This document shows, one piece after another, positions 43,169 to 52,031 of a DNA stretch of 56,700 nt (its first letter is position 1; each line of letters begins with the position of its first letter). The DNA is from Prolixibacteraceae bacterium. Its GTDB lineage: Bacteria; Bacteroidota; Bacteroidia; Bacteroidales; Prolixibacteraceae. The stretch spans positions 1 to 56,700 of the forward strand of contig JALOCD010000008.1 of the NCBI GenBank assembly GCA_023228025.1, written 5' to 3'. A program made the position numbers and the translations under genes. The notes beneath the pieces are model-generated. The model was given only the letters and a program-made list of their open reading frames with translations, had not been told where the DNA came from and did not search any database.

Positions 43169-44494
43169 TTACCTAAATAATTTTAAGATATCGTTACCAT
43201 TTGCATAAATCAACAACGAGAAGAGCAGTACCATTCCGGCTATCTGGGCATATTCCAAAAATTTGTCGCTCGGTTTTCTTCTTGTAACGATTTCGTAGAG
43301 CAAAAATAGCACATGTCCTCCATCCAGCGCCGGGATGGGCAGGATATTCATAACGGCTAAAATGATAGATAGAAAGGCGGTAAGGTTCCAGAAAGATTCC
43401 CAATCCCAAACGCCCGGGAAGATATTCCCGATGGCGATAAAACCACCCAGAGATTCGTATGCTTTCGTTTTGGGAGAGAAAAGCAGTTTAAACTGTTTGA
43501 GATAGTCCCCGACTGCCCGGTAGCCCTTGGCGATACCTGCTGGAATAGATTCGAGCAGACTGTATTTGATGGTTTTGTATTGGAAGACACCTTCCAGGTC
43601 ATAGGCCCTTTGAATGCCGATTAATCCGGCAGAACCAATTCTGATTTTTTTAGAGAGGGATACACCTTTTCGTACAAATTGAACCGTGACATCCGAATCT
43701 TTTGATAGCGCCAGTCTATCTACAAACTGATCATAGAACTTAAATTTGGTACTGTCAACGGAAATAATTTCGTCGCCAAGTTCCATTCCTGCATCCCTTG
43801 CCGGAGATTGTTTGGCAAAAGCGATGATTTTGCATGAAAAGGGAACACGAAGGGAGAGAATATTCCTGTCCGTCAATAACTTGGAAATAATTTCCTTTTT
43901 GATCGGCAGGGTCAGTTTTTGTGAATCCCTTTGTACCTCGATGGTTTGAGCTCCATCCAGTACGATGGTAGGCACAATTTTGGTAAAACTTTCAACCATT
44001 TTCCCGTCTACCGAGAGGATCTTGTCGCCATTCTGAAGACCGATTTCACGACCTGTTTCCGAGACAACGATACCATATTTGGCATTCTGGGTGGGAAGAT
44101 ACTCCTCACCCCAGATAAACAGGATCATGGCATAGAGCGCCAGCGCAAGAATAAGGTTGAACAGCACCCCGCCAATCATGATCAGCAGGCGCTGCCAGGT
44201 TGGTTTTGACCTGAATTCCCATGGTTGGGGAGGTAGTTTCATCTGCTCCTTGTCCATCGATTCGTCGATCATCCCAGAAATTTTGACATAACCACCAAGT
44301 GGGAGCCATCCTATACCATACTCCGTCTCACCTTTTTGTGTTTTAAAGAGGGAAAACCAGGGATCAAAAAAGAGGTAGAATTTTTCTACCCTGCAATGGA
44401 AAAGCTTGGCGAACAAAAAGTGTCCAAATTCGTGCAGGATAACCAGTATGGAGAGGCTCAGCAGGAGCTGGGCAGCTTTGATCAGTATAACCAT
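43169..44494 (-). CDS. rseP: RIP metalloprotease RseP (site-2 protease)
   Basis: Membrane zinc protease that cleaves anti-sigma factors and signal-peptide remnants inside the membrane. HEFGHFLFAKLF (HExxH, ~20) and NILPIPALDGGH (LDG motif, ~385) are the metal site. Two PDZ domains lie between (about 130-330), including AGMELGDEIISVDSTKF. 441 aa, four membrane segments. Begins 10 bp after the dxr stop; third gene of the M23-dxr-rseP operon, an order common in bacteria for dxr and rseP. Confidence 0.95.
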   Translation of the reverse strand: MVILIKAAQLLLSLSILVILHEFGHFLFAKLFHCRVEKFYLFFDPWFSLFKTQKGETEYGIGWLPLGGYVKISGMIDESMDKEQMKLPPQPWEFRSKPTWQRLLIMIGGVLFNLILALALYAMILFIWGEEYLPTQNAKYGIVVSETGREIGLQNGDKILSVDGKMVESFTKIVPTIVLDGAQTIEVQRDSQKLTLPIKKEIISKLLTDRNILSLRVPFSCKIIAFAKQSPARDAGMELGDEIISVDSTKFKFYDQFVDRLALSKDSDVTVQFVRKGVSLSKKIRIGSAGLIGIQRAYDLEGVFQYKTIKYSLLESIPAGIAKGYRAVGDYLKQFKLLFSPKTKAYESLGGFIAIGNIFPGVWDWESFWNLTAFLSIILAVMNILPIPALDGGHVLFLLYEIVTRRKPSDKFLEYAQIAGMVLLFSLLIYANGNDILKLFR

Positions 44495-44504
44495 GTTGTC
44501 TCTA

Positions 44505-45674
44505 TCAAATGTTTGTTTTTAATCTTTTTTGGATGACCTCTTCAGCATAAATACGGGCAGACTTGTCTGATTCCATGTAGTCATTCAGTTCAGGATGACC
44601 AACAAATGGAACCATTTCCATCACCTGCTCATTGATTTTTGCAATCTCCGTAAAAGATATTTTTTCGTTTAAAAATGCTTTAACAGTAATTTCGTTCGAG
44701 GCATTCAGCACGCAGGCCAGGTTACCACCTTTGTTAAGCGCTTCGTAAGAAAGTGCAAGGTTACGAAAATTTTTTGTATCCGGAGTGGTAAAAGTGAAGG
44801 TTACATGATCGGTGAAGTTGAACCTTGCCAGCGAATTCTTGATGCGAATAGGGTATCCCAGTGCAAATTGTATGGGTATTCGCATATCCGGAAGTCCCAA
44901 TTGTGCCTTGATGGATCCATCGCAAAACTGCACCATGGAGTGAATGATGCTTTGCGGATGAACGACCACATCGATTTGCTCCGGTTTCAATCCGAAAAGC
45001 CACTTTGCCTCTATTACTTCGAACCCCTTGTTCATAAGGGTAGCCGAATCGATGGTGATTTTAGCTCCCATATCCCAATTTGGGTGTTTCAAAGCCTCTT
45101 TGACTGTCACTTTCGAGAGTTGTTCGGCCGATTTCCCATGGAATGGTCCCCCTGAACAGGTAAGAATGATCTTTTCCACCGAGTTGTCCGCTTCACCGAC
45201 CAGGCATTGAAAGATCGCCGAGTGTTCCGAGTCAATCGGAAGAATTTCGGCACGGTATTCCATCGCAAGTCTGGTGACCAGGTCACCGGCAACGACCAGC
45301 GTCTCCTTGTTGGCAAGGGCAATTTGTTTTCCCGCTTTCACAGCCCTTATCGTTGGCAATAGTCCTGAATAGCCTACCATGGCCGTTACAACGGTATCAA
45401 TGGAGCCCATCTCCACCACCTGTGCGATCGCATCGCAACCGGCATAAACCTTTATTGGAAGTTCCGACAATGCCTCTTTGACCTCCGGATATTTTGTTTC
45501 ATTACCGATGATGACCACATTGGGCATGAATTTCAGGGCCTGATCAATCAGTAAATTGGCATTGTTGTTGGCAGTCAACACTTCGACTGAGAAGAGGTCG
45601 GGATTGCTCGCCACGATATCCAGGGTCTGCTGTCCGATTGATCCGGTAGAGCCGAGCAGGGCAATTTTCTTCAT
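44505..45674 (-). CDS. dxr: 1-deoxy-D-xylulose 5-phosphate reductoisomerase
   Basis: First committed enzyme of the MEP isoprenoid pathway. Start at 45674 (MKKIALLGSTGSIGQQTLDI), carrying the NADPH-binding GSTGSIG; the ATG further upstream lies in the M23 gene. Other motifs: LANKETLVVAGDL, PIDSEHSAIFQCL with the metal-binding Asp/Glu, CSGGPFHGK, and HPNWDMGAKITIDSATLMNKG split across the active site. 389 aa, normal. 13 bp downstream of the M23 gene and 10 bp upstream of rseP. Confidence 0.96.
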   Translation of the reverse strand: MKKIALLGSTGSIGQQTLDIVASNPDLFSVEVLTANNNANLLIDQALKFMPNVVIIGNETKYPEVKEALSELPIKVYAGCDAIAQVVEMGSIDTVVTAMVGYSGLLPTIRAVKAGKQIALANKETLVVAGDLVTRLAMEYRAEILPIDSEHSAIFQCLVGEADNSVEKIILTCSGGPFHGKSAEQLSKVTVKEALKHPNWDMGAKITIDSATLMNKGFEVIEAKWLFGLKPEQIDVVVHPQSIIHSMVQFCDGSIKAQLGLPDMRIPIQFALGYPIRIKNSLARFNFTDHVTFTFTTPDTKNFRNLALSYEALNKGGNLACVLNASNEITVKAFLNEKISFTEIAKINEQVMEMVPFVGHPELNDYMESDKSARIYAEEVIQKRLKTNI

Positions 45675-45687
45675 GATTAGGTATGGG

Positions 45688-46551
45688 TTAAAAGCTGATG
45701 TAGTCTTCGGGGTTGATTGGGTTGCCATTGACCCAGAGCTCAAAATGGAGATGCGGACCGGTCGTTTTTCTTCCGGTATTCCCCATGATGGCGATCACTT
45801 CGCCTGCCTTCACTTTATCCCCCTGTTTCTTCAGCAGTTCAGCGTTGTGTTTGTAGCAAGTAACTATATTTTGATCATGTTGAATGATAATGACATAGCC
45901 TGTTTCCATGGTCCATTCCGAGAAAATTACGGTACCATCCAACGCGGAGGAGATTCGGGAATTTTGCTTCGCGACAATATCTACCCCGTAGTGACCTGAG
46001 GAGATATCCTGTTTGTCGGTGATCATTCCTTTGAGAGGTGGGAAAAAGAGTAGACTCGCGAGTCCGCTTTTTCTTATACTGCCGGGACCAAGATGAAGGT
46101 TGAATTGCTCCTGGTCCAGTTCATCCTTGAAAAGGCTGTCCTGGTTCAATCGCTTCAAATCGTTAAGGTTTGGCCTTACTATCGAGTCTCTTCGGGTAAC
46201 GGTGTCCAGCGAGTTTTCGCCACTCAGCATGGCACGCATGTCGTGAAAGTAGCGATCGTAGAGATTGATCTTTTGTTCCAGGGAATCGGTTACCAGGGCA
46301 TTGTTGATCAGTCTCTGGCGCAACTTCCCGGAAGGGTACCCCGGAATGTATTCGCGCAAGGGGGTAAAAGCGATGAGGATGGTAACCCCAATGATGATGG
46401 CCACGACAGCGCCGACCAGTCCGAGCACCAAAGTCCGGGCATTGAACCTGATCTGTCTGATGATATGCAGGTTGAGATCGTTGAAGATTACGATTCGATA
46501 AGGGTTCTGAAACAGTTTCTTCAGTTTATCTCTTTTTCTTTCTGCCGCCAT
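45688..46551 (-). CDS. M23 (LytM-type) membrane-anchored peptidoglycan endopeptidase
   Basis: A 287-aa protein with one membrane helix at ~42-65 (LVLGLVGAVVAIIIGVTILI), a helical linker to ~170, and a periplasmic LytM domain. Its zinc ligands are visible as GHYGVD and GPHLHFELW; the His of the second motif and the preceding YKHNAELL complete the site. Cuts peptide bonds in peptidoglycan, or acts as an activator if degenerate; here all ligands appear intact. Probably the first gene of an operon with dxr and rseP. TATGTTTG (46574-46581, minus) is a likely -7 box. Confidence 0.92.
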   Translation of the reverse strand: MAAERKRDKLKKLFQNPYRIVIFNDLNLHIIRQIRFNARTLVLGLVGAVVAIIIGVTILIAFTPLREYIPGYPSGKLRQRLINNALVTDSLEQKINLYDRYFHDMRAMLSGENSLDTVTRRDSIVRPNLNDLKRLNQDSLFKDELDQEQFNLHLGPGSIRKSGLASLLFFPPLKGMITDKQDISSGHYGVDIVAKQNSRISSALDGTVIFSEWTMETGYVIIIQHDQNIVTCYKHNAELLKKQGDKVKAGEVIAIMGNTGRKTTGPHLHFELWVNGNPINPEDYISF

Positions 46552-46602
46552 CTGTCGCGTTTTCTTGAGAATCCAAACATACGCAAAAATCTTGCATTTA
46601 TA

Positions 46603-46632
46603 TTGCGGAATCGGAAAAAATGACTATCTTTG
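46603..46632 (+). promoter_or_regulatory. Promoter of the initiator tRNA gene
   Basis: TTG (46603-46605), 19 bp, TATCTTTG (46625-46632): a full Bacteroidota-type promoter about 40 bp upstream of the tRNA. Confidence 0.7.
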
Positions 46633-46671
46633 TACCCACAAAACCGACACAGCTGGTTTTAAAAAATATAC

Positions 46672-46736
<65 letters not shown>

Positions 46737-46744
<8 letters not shown>

Positions 46745-46788
46745 CGAAGAGGCCTCGTAAACGAAAAGTTTACGAGGCCTTATGTTTT
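46737..46788 (+). repeat. 52-bp direct repeat, left copy (att-like, tRNA 3' end plus terminator)
   Basis: CCCCGCTACGAAGAGGCCTC and the following 32 bp recur at 47965-48016 with one mismatch (C to T at position 20). It contains the last eight bases of tRNA-fMet and the whole tRNA terminator. Such duplicated tRNA 3' ends are what site-specific integration leaves behind. Confidence 0.85.
46750..46788 (+). terminator. Terminator of tRNA-fMet
   Basis: AGGCCTCGTAAAC and GTTTACGAGGCCT pair perfectly over 13 bp with loop GAAAA, followed by TATGTTTT. A second copy, with one G-T pair, lies at 47978-48016. Confidence 0.88.
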
Positions 46789-46830
46789 GATAGAGATTTG
46801 AAGTAGGAAGGGATAAATGATACCCGCTTT

Positions 46831-47679
46831 TTATTTTTTCTTACCTCGCTCTTTTTTTGTCTCCTTCAGAACTTTCTTTTCATCGCTAACCAGACGGCGC
46901 TTAACTTTATCAGTATCTTCAGAGGCAGGCAATCTTTCGGGGTAGATCCCTCTATTTACCAACATGTTTCTTACAGCAGCACTATTATCAACATGTTCTC
47001 TTTCGATTGGATTTTGTCCATGGAGATCCTTGTTCTGTACATTAAGTCCAGTCATTTCTGCGGCAAGGTCTTTTGCTTTTATGCTGATAGATGGTAAAAA
47101 ATCCGCCAAAGCTCTTTTTTCCGGAACTCCCATTTTATTTTTCAGCTGGGCAGTCGTGAGCCTGAAAAGCGCCTGATCACCTTTGGATCGAATGATCGCA
47201 AATCCTTGATTATCGACACCTCTGTCATAAATGATTCCGGAAAGTTGTTTCTCCGTATGACTTAACTTCTCCCTTGCTTGAATTCTTTCATATTCAAGGA
47301 TTCTTTGTTCGATTACTTCTGCCCTTCTGGTCTGAACAGCGAAATAGTTTTGTGCAAATGCAATTTCAATTTTCCTGCTATCACCGTTTTGTGCTACTAA
47401 ATAGCATGCATAACGAGTTAGTGCAATGTCATCCAATTGCTTTTCAGCGCCAGAACCAATGATGACCATTTTCCTGATGTCAGGAAAATGGTTTGCAATT
47501 TCTTCACCAGCATTTAAACATGCTGCCTTGGCCTTTTCAATAACTTTCTCAAAATTCTCCCATTTTGAATAACCTAAAAGAAGTTGCAAATCTCTTGCGC
47601 TCCAACATTCAATGCCCTCAAGTTCGGTTGCCGCAGTCTCAAATTCGGAAAATAGATGTTTGATATCTTCTGTTTTCAT
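46831..47679 (-). CDS. dinD: DNA damage-inducible protein D (DinD/BRO-type)
   Basis: A 282-aa soluble protein of the DinD family. The N-terminal Bro-N-like domain contains WSARDLQLLLGYSKWENFEK and DIALTRYACYLVAQNGD, both typical. The second half has QLSGIIYDRGVDNQGFAIIR and ERALADFLPSISIKAKDLA-like sequence, and the end is Lys-rich (KKERGKKK). E. coli DinD is SOS-induced and inhibits RecA filaments; in many genomes such genes ride on phages and islands. No clear LexA box is seen upstream. It lies alone between the 52-bp repeats, oriented against the tRNA. Confidence 0.88.
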   Translation of the reverse strand: MKTEDIKHLFSEFETAATELEGIECWSARDLQLLLGYSKWENFEKVIEKAKAACLNAGEEIANHFPDIRKMVIIGSGAEKQLDDIALTRYACYLVAQNGDSRKIEIAFAQNYFAVQTRRAEVIEQRILEYERIQAREKLSHTEKQLSGIIYDRGVDNQGFAIIRSKGDQALFRLTTAQLKNKMGVPEKRALADFLPSISIKAKDLAAEMTGLNVQNKDLHGQNPIEREHVDNSAAVRNMLVNRGIYPERLPASEDTDKVKRRLVSDEKKVLKETKKERGKKK

Positions 47680-47964
47680 ACTTTTTTTAGGGTCTGGTTT
47701 AGGTGTTGTGGTTTTCTAAATAGTTAGGTTAAAAGTATGAAAAAATCTTTTGGTTTAAAACCTTTTCACCCTTTTACAGTAAACCCCTGTCTATTTTAAT
47801 ACTTTCCTGATTGACCAATCTTTACCTTGTCTTTGAAAAACAAAGATGACTTTGGCCAAAGTTTCAATACGACGTCAAAATATTAACCTTCAGTCGTTAA
47901 CTAAATAATCATACATGTCAACAACCATATAAAAATGTTCCAACAGGTTCGATATTTCAGGGTT

Positions 47965-48016
47965 CCCCGCTACGAAGAGGCCTTGTAAACGAAAAGTTTA
48001 CGAGGCCTTATGTTTT
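47965..48016 (+). repeat. 52-bp direct repeat, right copy
   Basis: Second copy of the tRNA-fMet end plus terminator (51 of 52 identical). No tRNA precedes it here; the sequence before it is GATATTTCAGGGTT, unlike a tRNA. Confidence 0.85.
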
Positions 48017-48101
48017 ATTTCTTAATGATCTCCGGATGGCTGATGGTTTTGATGATAAAGCGATTGACCAGTCCCTTTCTCCGGGGAACCCACAATCGAA
48101 T

Positions 48102-50048
48102 TTAACGCTGTGTTTGCCTGTTTTTCGTATTGATAGATTTAATGATCAGGCAGGCGCCCCCACCGGCTGCAAGTTTTACATGTACTTTCCCTTTCGGTTG
48201 GAGGGTTTTCGTCTCCGCTTTCATTGTCTCCCGATTCGTAAGGTAATGGGCATCATCGCCATCCTGAATTATGGTAACTTCATATTTCCCCGGTTTCAGG
48301 AAAGTGAGTGGGATATCCAGTTCGCGGGGAGATTCATTGGTCGCTGCACCCACGAGCCAAACACCATCCGCTGCCTGCCGGGCCATAACGATGAATTGTC
48401 CAATTTCACCTGCAAGTGTTTTGCTCTCCTGCCAGGGCATTTTCTGGGCTGAAATGAAACTGAGCAATGGTGGATATTTTCTGTAATATTCAGGAATATC
48501 CGGGATAATGGTAGCGCCCGAAAAGACAATCAAGGTCCGGGCAGCCTCTGATACCAATGTTGATGGTACCGGCTGATTTTCGTCCACCCGGGTAGTTTTT
48601 CCCTGCCGGAGATCGAACATTCCATTGCACATGTCGATCGGACCGGATAGCATATTGACAAATACGGTGGTAACAAAAGTTGAGGGGACGAACACCCGGT
48701 GCGCATCGAGCTGGGAATGGCAATACTCCCTGGTTAATGCATTTGGAAAGGTGCGCATCTGCCCATACGGATGCACCGGCCCATCGTGGAAATCGCAAAG
48801 CAGATGATTTTGGGCACAGAGTTCGGTTATTTTTCGGGTCCTCTCATTTTTTTCGGATGGCGTTCCACTCATGAAGCCATACTTTATCCCGGCGGCGCCC
48901 CAATCGCCATATTGTTTAAGTGTTTGTTCAAGAGGATAATGCCGGCCGCCCACATCGTTCAGGTACAACCAAACGCCAACCGCTCTGGCTTTTCCATATT
49001 GAATAATCTCGTGGACTTGTTCTACTTTTCCCCCTTTGACAGGATCGGAATCTTTGCCAAACTCCGGACCATACCAATCAGCGTCAAGGACCAGATAACG
49101 GATGTTGTTCTCACTGGCAAAATCAACCATTCGTTTCCATGAGGGCAAAGACATTTTGTATTCAAAGCCATCCGTAACTGCCCCGTTAATGCGCCAGTCC
49201 CAAACGGCTACTCCGGGTTTTACCCAGGAAAAATCCCCTTTTGCCGGAGGATTTAGCAGTTCGATTAAATGTGAATCAACCAGCGAACCCAGGGTTTTTC
49301 CATAAAGAATTACCCTCCAGGCCGAATGAAATCCTGCCTCCAGCTTTCCGGGTACGGAGACCACTGAAAAGGAGGTATCATTTTTTTTGGACTCAAGCAT
49401 CAGGGGATCACCGCAGGTAAGATCAGCCTCGTGAATGGCAAGATACTGCTCATTCCCTGCCTTGATGATCATCACAGGCATCCTTTTGCCATCGGATTCC
49501 GATAGTTTTTCAGGACCAAGGTTTTCGTGTTCCCCATTGTAAAACCAGGCAGTATAATCGCCGGCAAAATTGTATTTTGTCAATTCGGCAGTAGCGGTTG
49601 CTACCCTGTTTTCCGCAGAAGGTACCGAGTAACGAAATGCCACCCCGTCATTGTATGTACGCGCTTCCAACCGCAAAGAATGAAGTACGGATGGATCTGG
49701 ACCTTTCAAATCGAGTATCAATTCATTGTATTGGTCAGGAACTACAGCACGTTTACCCCAAACAGGCTTCCAGACGGTATGAACAGAATGTTGCGAAATC
49801 TTTTCGATTGCCCATCCAACTGAAGGAATGGGATTGTTTGCGCCAACCACATATCCCAAAGGCGAATGATTGATCAATGGCATGTTGTCGGCAATCAATT
49901 GATAGCTTAGATTACCCTCCTTTGTCAGTTGTATTTTGATTTGAAGTTTCCCGTCTGGCGACTTGAGCGTATTGATTTCCTGCGCATTCAGGCAATGGAA
50001 AGAGAGCAGGAGAAGAAGGGAAATAGATGCTAGGCGAATTTTCTTCAT
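48102..50048 (-). CDS. Glycoside hydrolase family 97 (alpha-glycosidase), first copy
   Basis: Periplasmic alpha-glucosidase or alpha-galactosidase of 648 aa, calcium-dependent in known members. Signal peptide to ~22 (LLLLLSFHCLNAQ). N-terminal beta-supersandwich (~25-290) starts LKSPDGKLQIKI; TIM barrel (~295-545) contains RYLVLDADWYGPEF and LLCDFHDGPVHPYGQMRTFPN-like sequence split at the catalytic strand; C-terminal beta domain to the end. The barrel motif has DFHD where SusB-type inverting enzymes have an AHE, which hints at the retaining subgroup. Last gene of the GH2-esterase-GH97-GH97 operon, 86 bp after the second copy. Confidence 0.9.
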   Translation of the reverse strand: MKKIRLASISLLLLLSFHCLNAQEINTLKSPDGKLQIKIQLTKEGNLSYQLIADNMPLINHSPLGYVVGANNPIPSVGWAIEKISQHSVHTVWKPVWGKRAVVPDQYNELILDLKGPDPSVLHSLRLEARTYNDGVAFRYSVPSAENRVATATAELTKYNFAGDYTAWFYNGEHENLGPEKLSESDGKRMPVMIIKAGNEQYLAIHEADLTCGDPLMLESKKNDTSFSVVSVPGKLEAGFHSAWRVILYGKTLGSLVDSHLIELLNPPAKGDFSWVKPGVAVWDWRINGAVTDGFEYKMSLPSWKRMVDFASENNIRYLVLDADWYGPEFGKDSDPVKGGKVEQVHEIIQYGKARAVGVWLYLNDVGGRHYPLEQTLKQYGDWGAAGIKYGFMSGTPSEKNERTRKITELCAQNHLLCDFHDGPVHPYGQMRTFPNALTREYCHSQLDAHRVFVPSTFVTTVFVNMLSGPIDMCNGMFDLRQGKTTRVDENQPVPSTLVSEAARTLIVFSGATIIPDIPEYYRKYPPLLSFISAQKMPWQESKTLAGEIGQFIVMARQAADGVWLVGAATNESPRELDIPLTFLKPGKYEVTIIQDGDDAHYLTNRETMKAETKTLQPKGKVHVKLAAGGGACLIIKSINTKNRQTQR

Positions 50049-50134
50049 TTTTACAGCGGTATTATTAAAACAGTCAAACTTATTTCAGCTACTTCGTTTA
50101 TTTCTGAAGTTTCGTTGCTTAAATCGTACAAATA

Positions 50135-52006
50135 TCACAGCTTTGGAACAATATGAACCGCCACTCCTCCCGAAGGATTCAAGTTCAAGTCCAATACTGT
50201 CCGGGAATTTACCATAATTTTCCGGATACGGACATGTGTTCGGGTCTGGATATCCGGATCATCAGAATATACGGTGGCTTCATAATCTTTACCCTTGTCA
50301 AGGAAATCAAGCGGTAGCTTCAGCTTACGGGCTTCCGTGTTTGTGACCGAACCAACAAACCATTCATTACCACTCCTTCGGGCCGTGGTAATGTATTCCC
50401 CTATTTCTCCCTGAACCACTTTGGTATCGTCCCATACCACGGGAACATGATCAAAGAAGGCCAACTCCGGCTCATCCTGAGAATCGGAGGGCCTATCGTA
50501 CCAGTAAAGAAACTGCAGCGGACTGTAAAAAATAACTGACAGCGCCAGCTGGTGACCTGAAGTAGTTTTGATATACCGGGTTAGCTTGGGATTTATGCCT
50601 TGTTGGTAATAATAACAGATGGTATGATCCGCGGCCCCGGCAACATAACGGGTAAGGGGCAGAATGGTGCTGTTGGTCGCTTCAGGCATCTCTTCGTTAC
50701 CACGTACCCCTTCCTGAGTGAGCAGGTTAGGGTAAGTGCGGCTAAAACCGGTAGGCCGGTATTCATCGTGAATATCTACCATCAGGTTATATTTTGCACA
50801 TTTTTTCACGGCCTCGTGCATCCAGGTGGTCCAGTGTTGCGAGCCTACATGTACAAATCCAAATTTAATTCCTTTCACACCCCACTCTTTGAACAACGGC
50901 AATATTTCATCCAATTGTTTGTAAAGGGCGCGCTGGTTGACATACAGAAATACGCCCACTCCTTTTTCGTCTGCATAACGAATAACCTCCTTCAAATCCA
51001 GATCGCTTTTCGGATTGCGCCTTGGATCGACATTTACCTTGGTGGCATCTGATCCAACCACGTATTCAAAACCGTACCATCCGGCATCGAAATGAATGTA
51101 TTGCAGGTGGCGCTTCACTGCAAAATCGACCAACTCTTTTGCCCCCTTGACCGATAGCGATATTTCCCTGATCACTTTGCCCGGTTTGATCCAACCGGTG
51201 TTTGCAATTTCACAGGGTGGGTTCAGGTTCAGGATAATATCGTTATTTTCTAACAGTTGTCCGGGTTTCTCGGCAACCATCACTACGCGCCAGGGTGTTG
51301 CAAAAGGGGTAGTAAGGTCGACCCTGTCGTACATTGAACAAGCAATGGTATTCGGCTTTTGGGGATCCAAAATAAACTTGGTCCGCGCGTAATTGACCAT
51401 TTCTGCCTCAGCAAGACAGGCGAACCTGCCGTCGGGAAGCTTTAAAACGAGTGGCCTTTCACATTCATCCGGCCAATTGTTTAGTGGCAAGAGACTATAT
51501 TTTCCCTGCGCCCTGTTCGTAAACCAGGCCATGGTACCCTCTGGCACCGTGAAATCGGTCAACTCTTTACCGATGCTTAAATCCATTCCGCCCTCAGGAA
51601 ACTCCGGGAAAAAATAGCGAAACGCGATGCCTTCGTTGTAAGCCCTCACCTGAACCTGCATTTTGAGCCTCGGATTATTCCCTTTCAGTAAATTGATGCT
51701 CATCCCCTGGTAATGATCACGAATTTGGCTTCGCTCACCATAAACAGGCTTCCAAACCGTATCTTGCTTCGATTTGGTCATGCCTATTAGTGCAAACCCC
51801 TTTTCCCATCCTTCTACCCCCATTGTTGACTGAAATATGACCGGTTTTCCGAGGAATGCAACGGAATAGCCGGGAATACCCTTAGATGAAAGAGTAAAAC
51901 TGAAGCTCAGTTTCCCATCCGGGGAGGTCAATGTTTTCGATTCCTGGGCCGAAACGGCATATACAGAAACGAAAAAACAGAGAAGTGAAACAATAATTTT
52001 GGCCAT
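50135..52006 (-). CDS. Glycoside hydrolase family 97 (alpha-glycosidase), second copy
   Basis: A 623-aa homologue of the neighbouring GH97 with clear divergence. Signal peptide to ~20 (IVSLLCFFVSVYAVSAQ). Supersandwich begins LTSPDGKLSFSFTL; barrel strands LQYIHFDAGWYGFEY and LMVDIHDEYRPTGFSRTYPN carry the family's catalytic region, again with DIHD rather than the AHE of inverting SusB. The end is a beta sandwich (VLDLNLNPSGGVAVHIVPKL). Lies 25 bp after the esterase gene, clearly co-transcribed. Two different GH97 enzymes in one operon suggest a substrate with more than one alpha-linkage. Confidence 0.92.
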   Translation of the reverse strand: MAKIIVSLLCFFVSVYAVSAQESKTLTSPDGKLSFSFTLSSKGIPGYSVAFLGKPVIFQSTMGVEGWEKGFALIGMTKSKQDTVWKPVYGERSQIRDHYQGMSINLLKGNNPRLKMQVQVRAYNEGIAFRYFFPEFPEGGMDLSIGKELTDFTVPEGTMAWFTNRAQGKYSLLPLNNWPDECERPLVLKLPDGRFACLAEAEMVNYARTKFILDPQKPNTIACSMYDRVDLTTPFATPWRVVMVAEKPGQLLENNDIILNLNPPCEIANTGWIKPGKVIREISLSVKGAKELVDFAVKRHLQYIHFDAGWYGFEYVVGSDATKVNVDPRRNPKSDLDLKEVIRYADEKGVGVFLYVNQRALYKQLDEILPLFKEWGVKGIKFGFVHVGSQHWTTWMHEAVKKCAKYNLMVDIHDEYRPTGFSRTYPNLLTQEGVRGNEEMPEATNSTILPLTRYVAGAADHTICYYYQQGINPKLTRYIKTTSGHQLALSVIFYSPLQFLYWYDRPSDSQDEPELAFFDHVPVVWDDTKVVQGEIGEYITTARRSGNEWFVGSVTNTEARKLKLPLDFLDKGKDYEATVYSDDPDIQTRTHVRIRKIMVNSRTVLDLNLNPSGGVAVHIVPKL

Positions 52007-52031
52007 TTTGGTATTGTAAATTGTTATAGGA

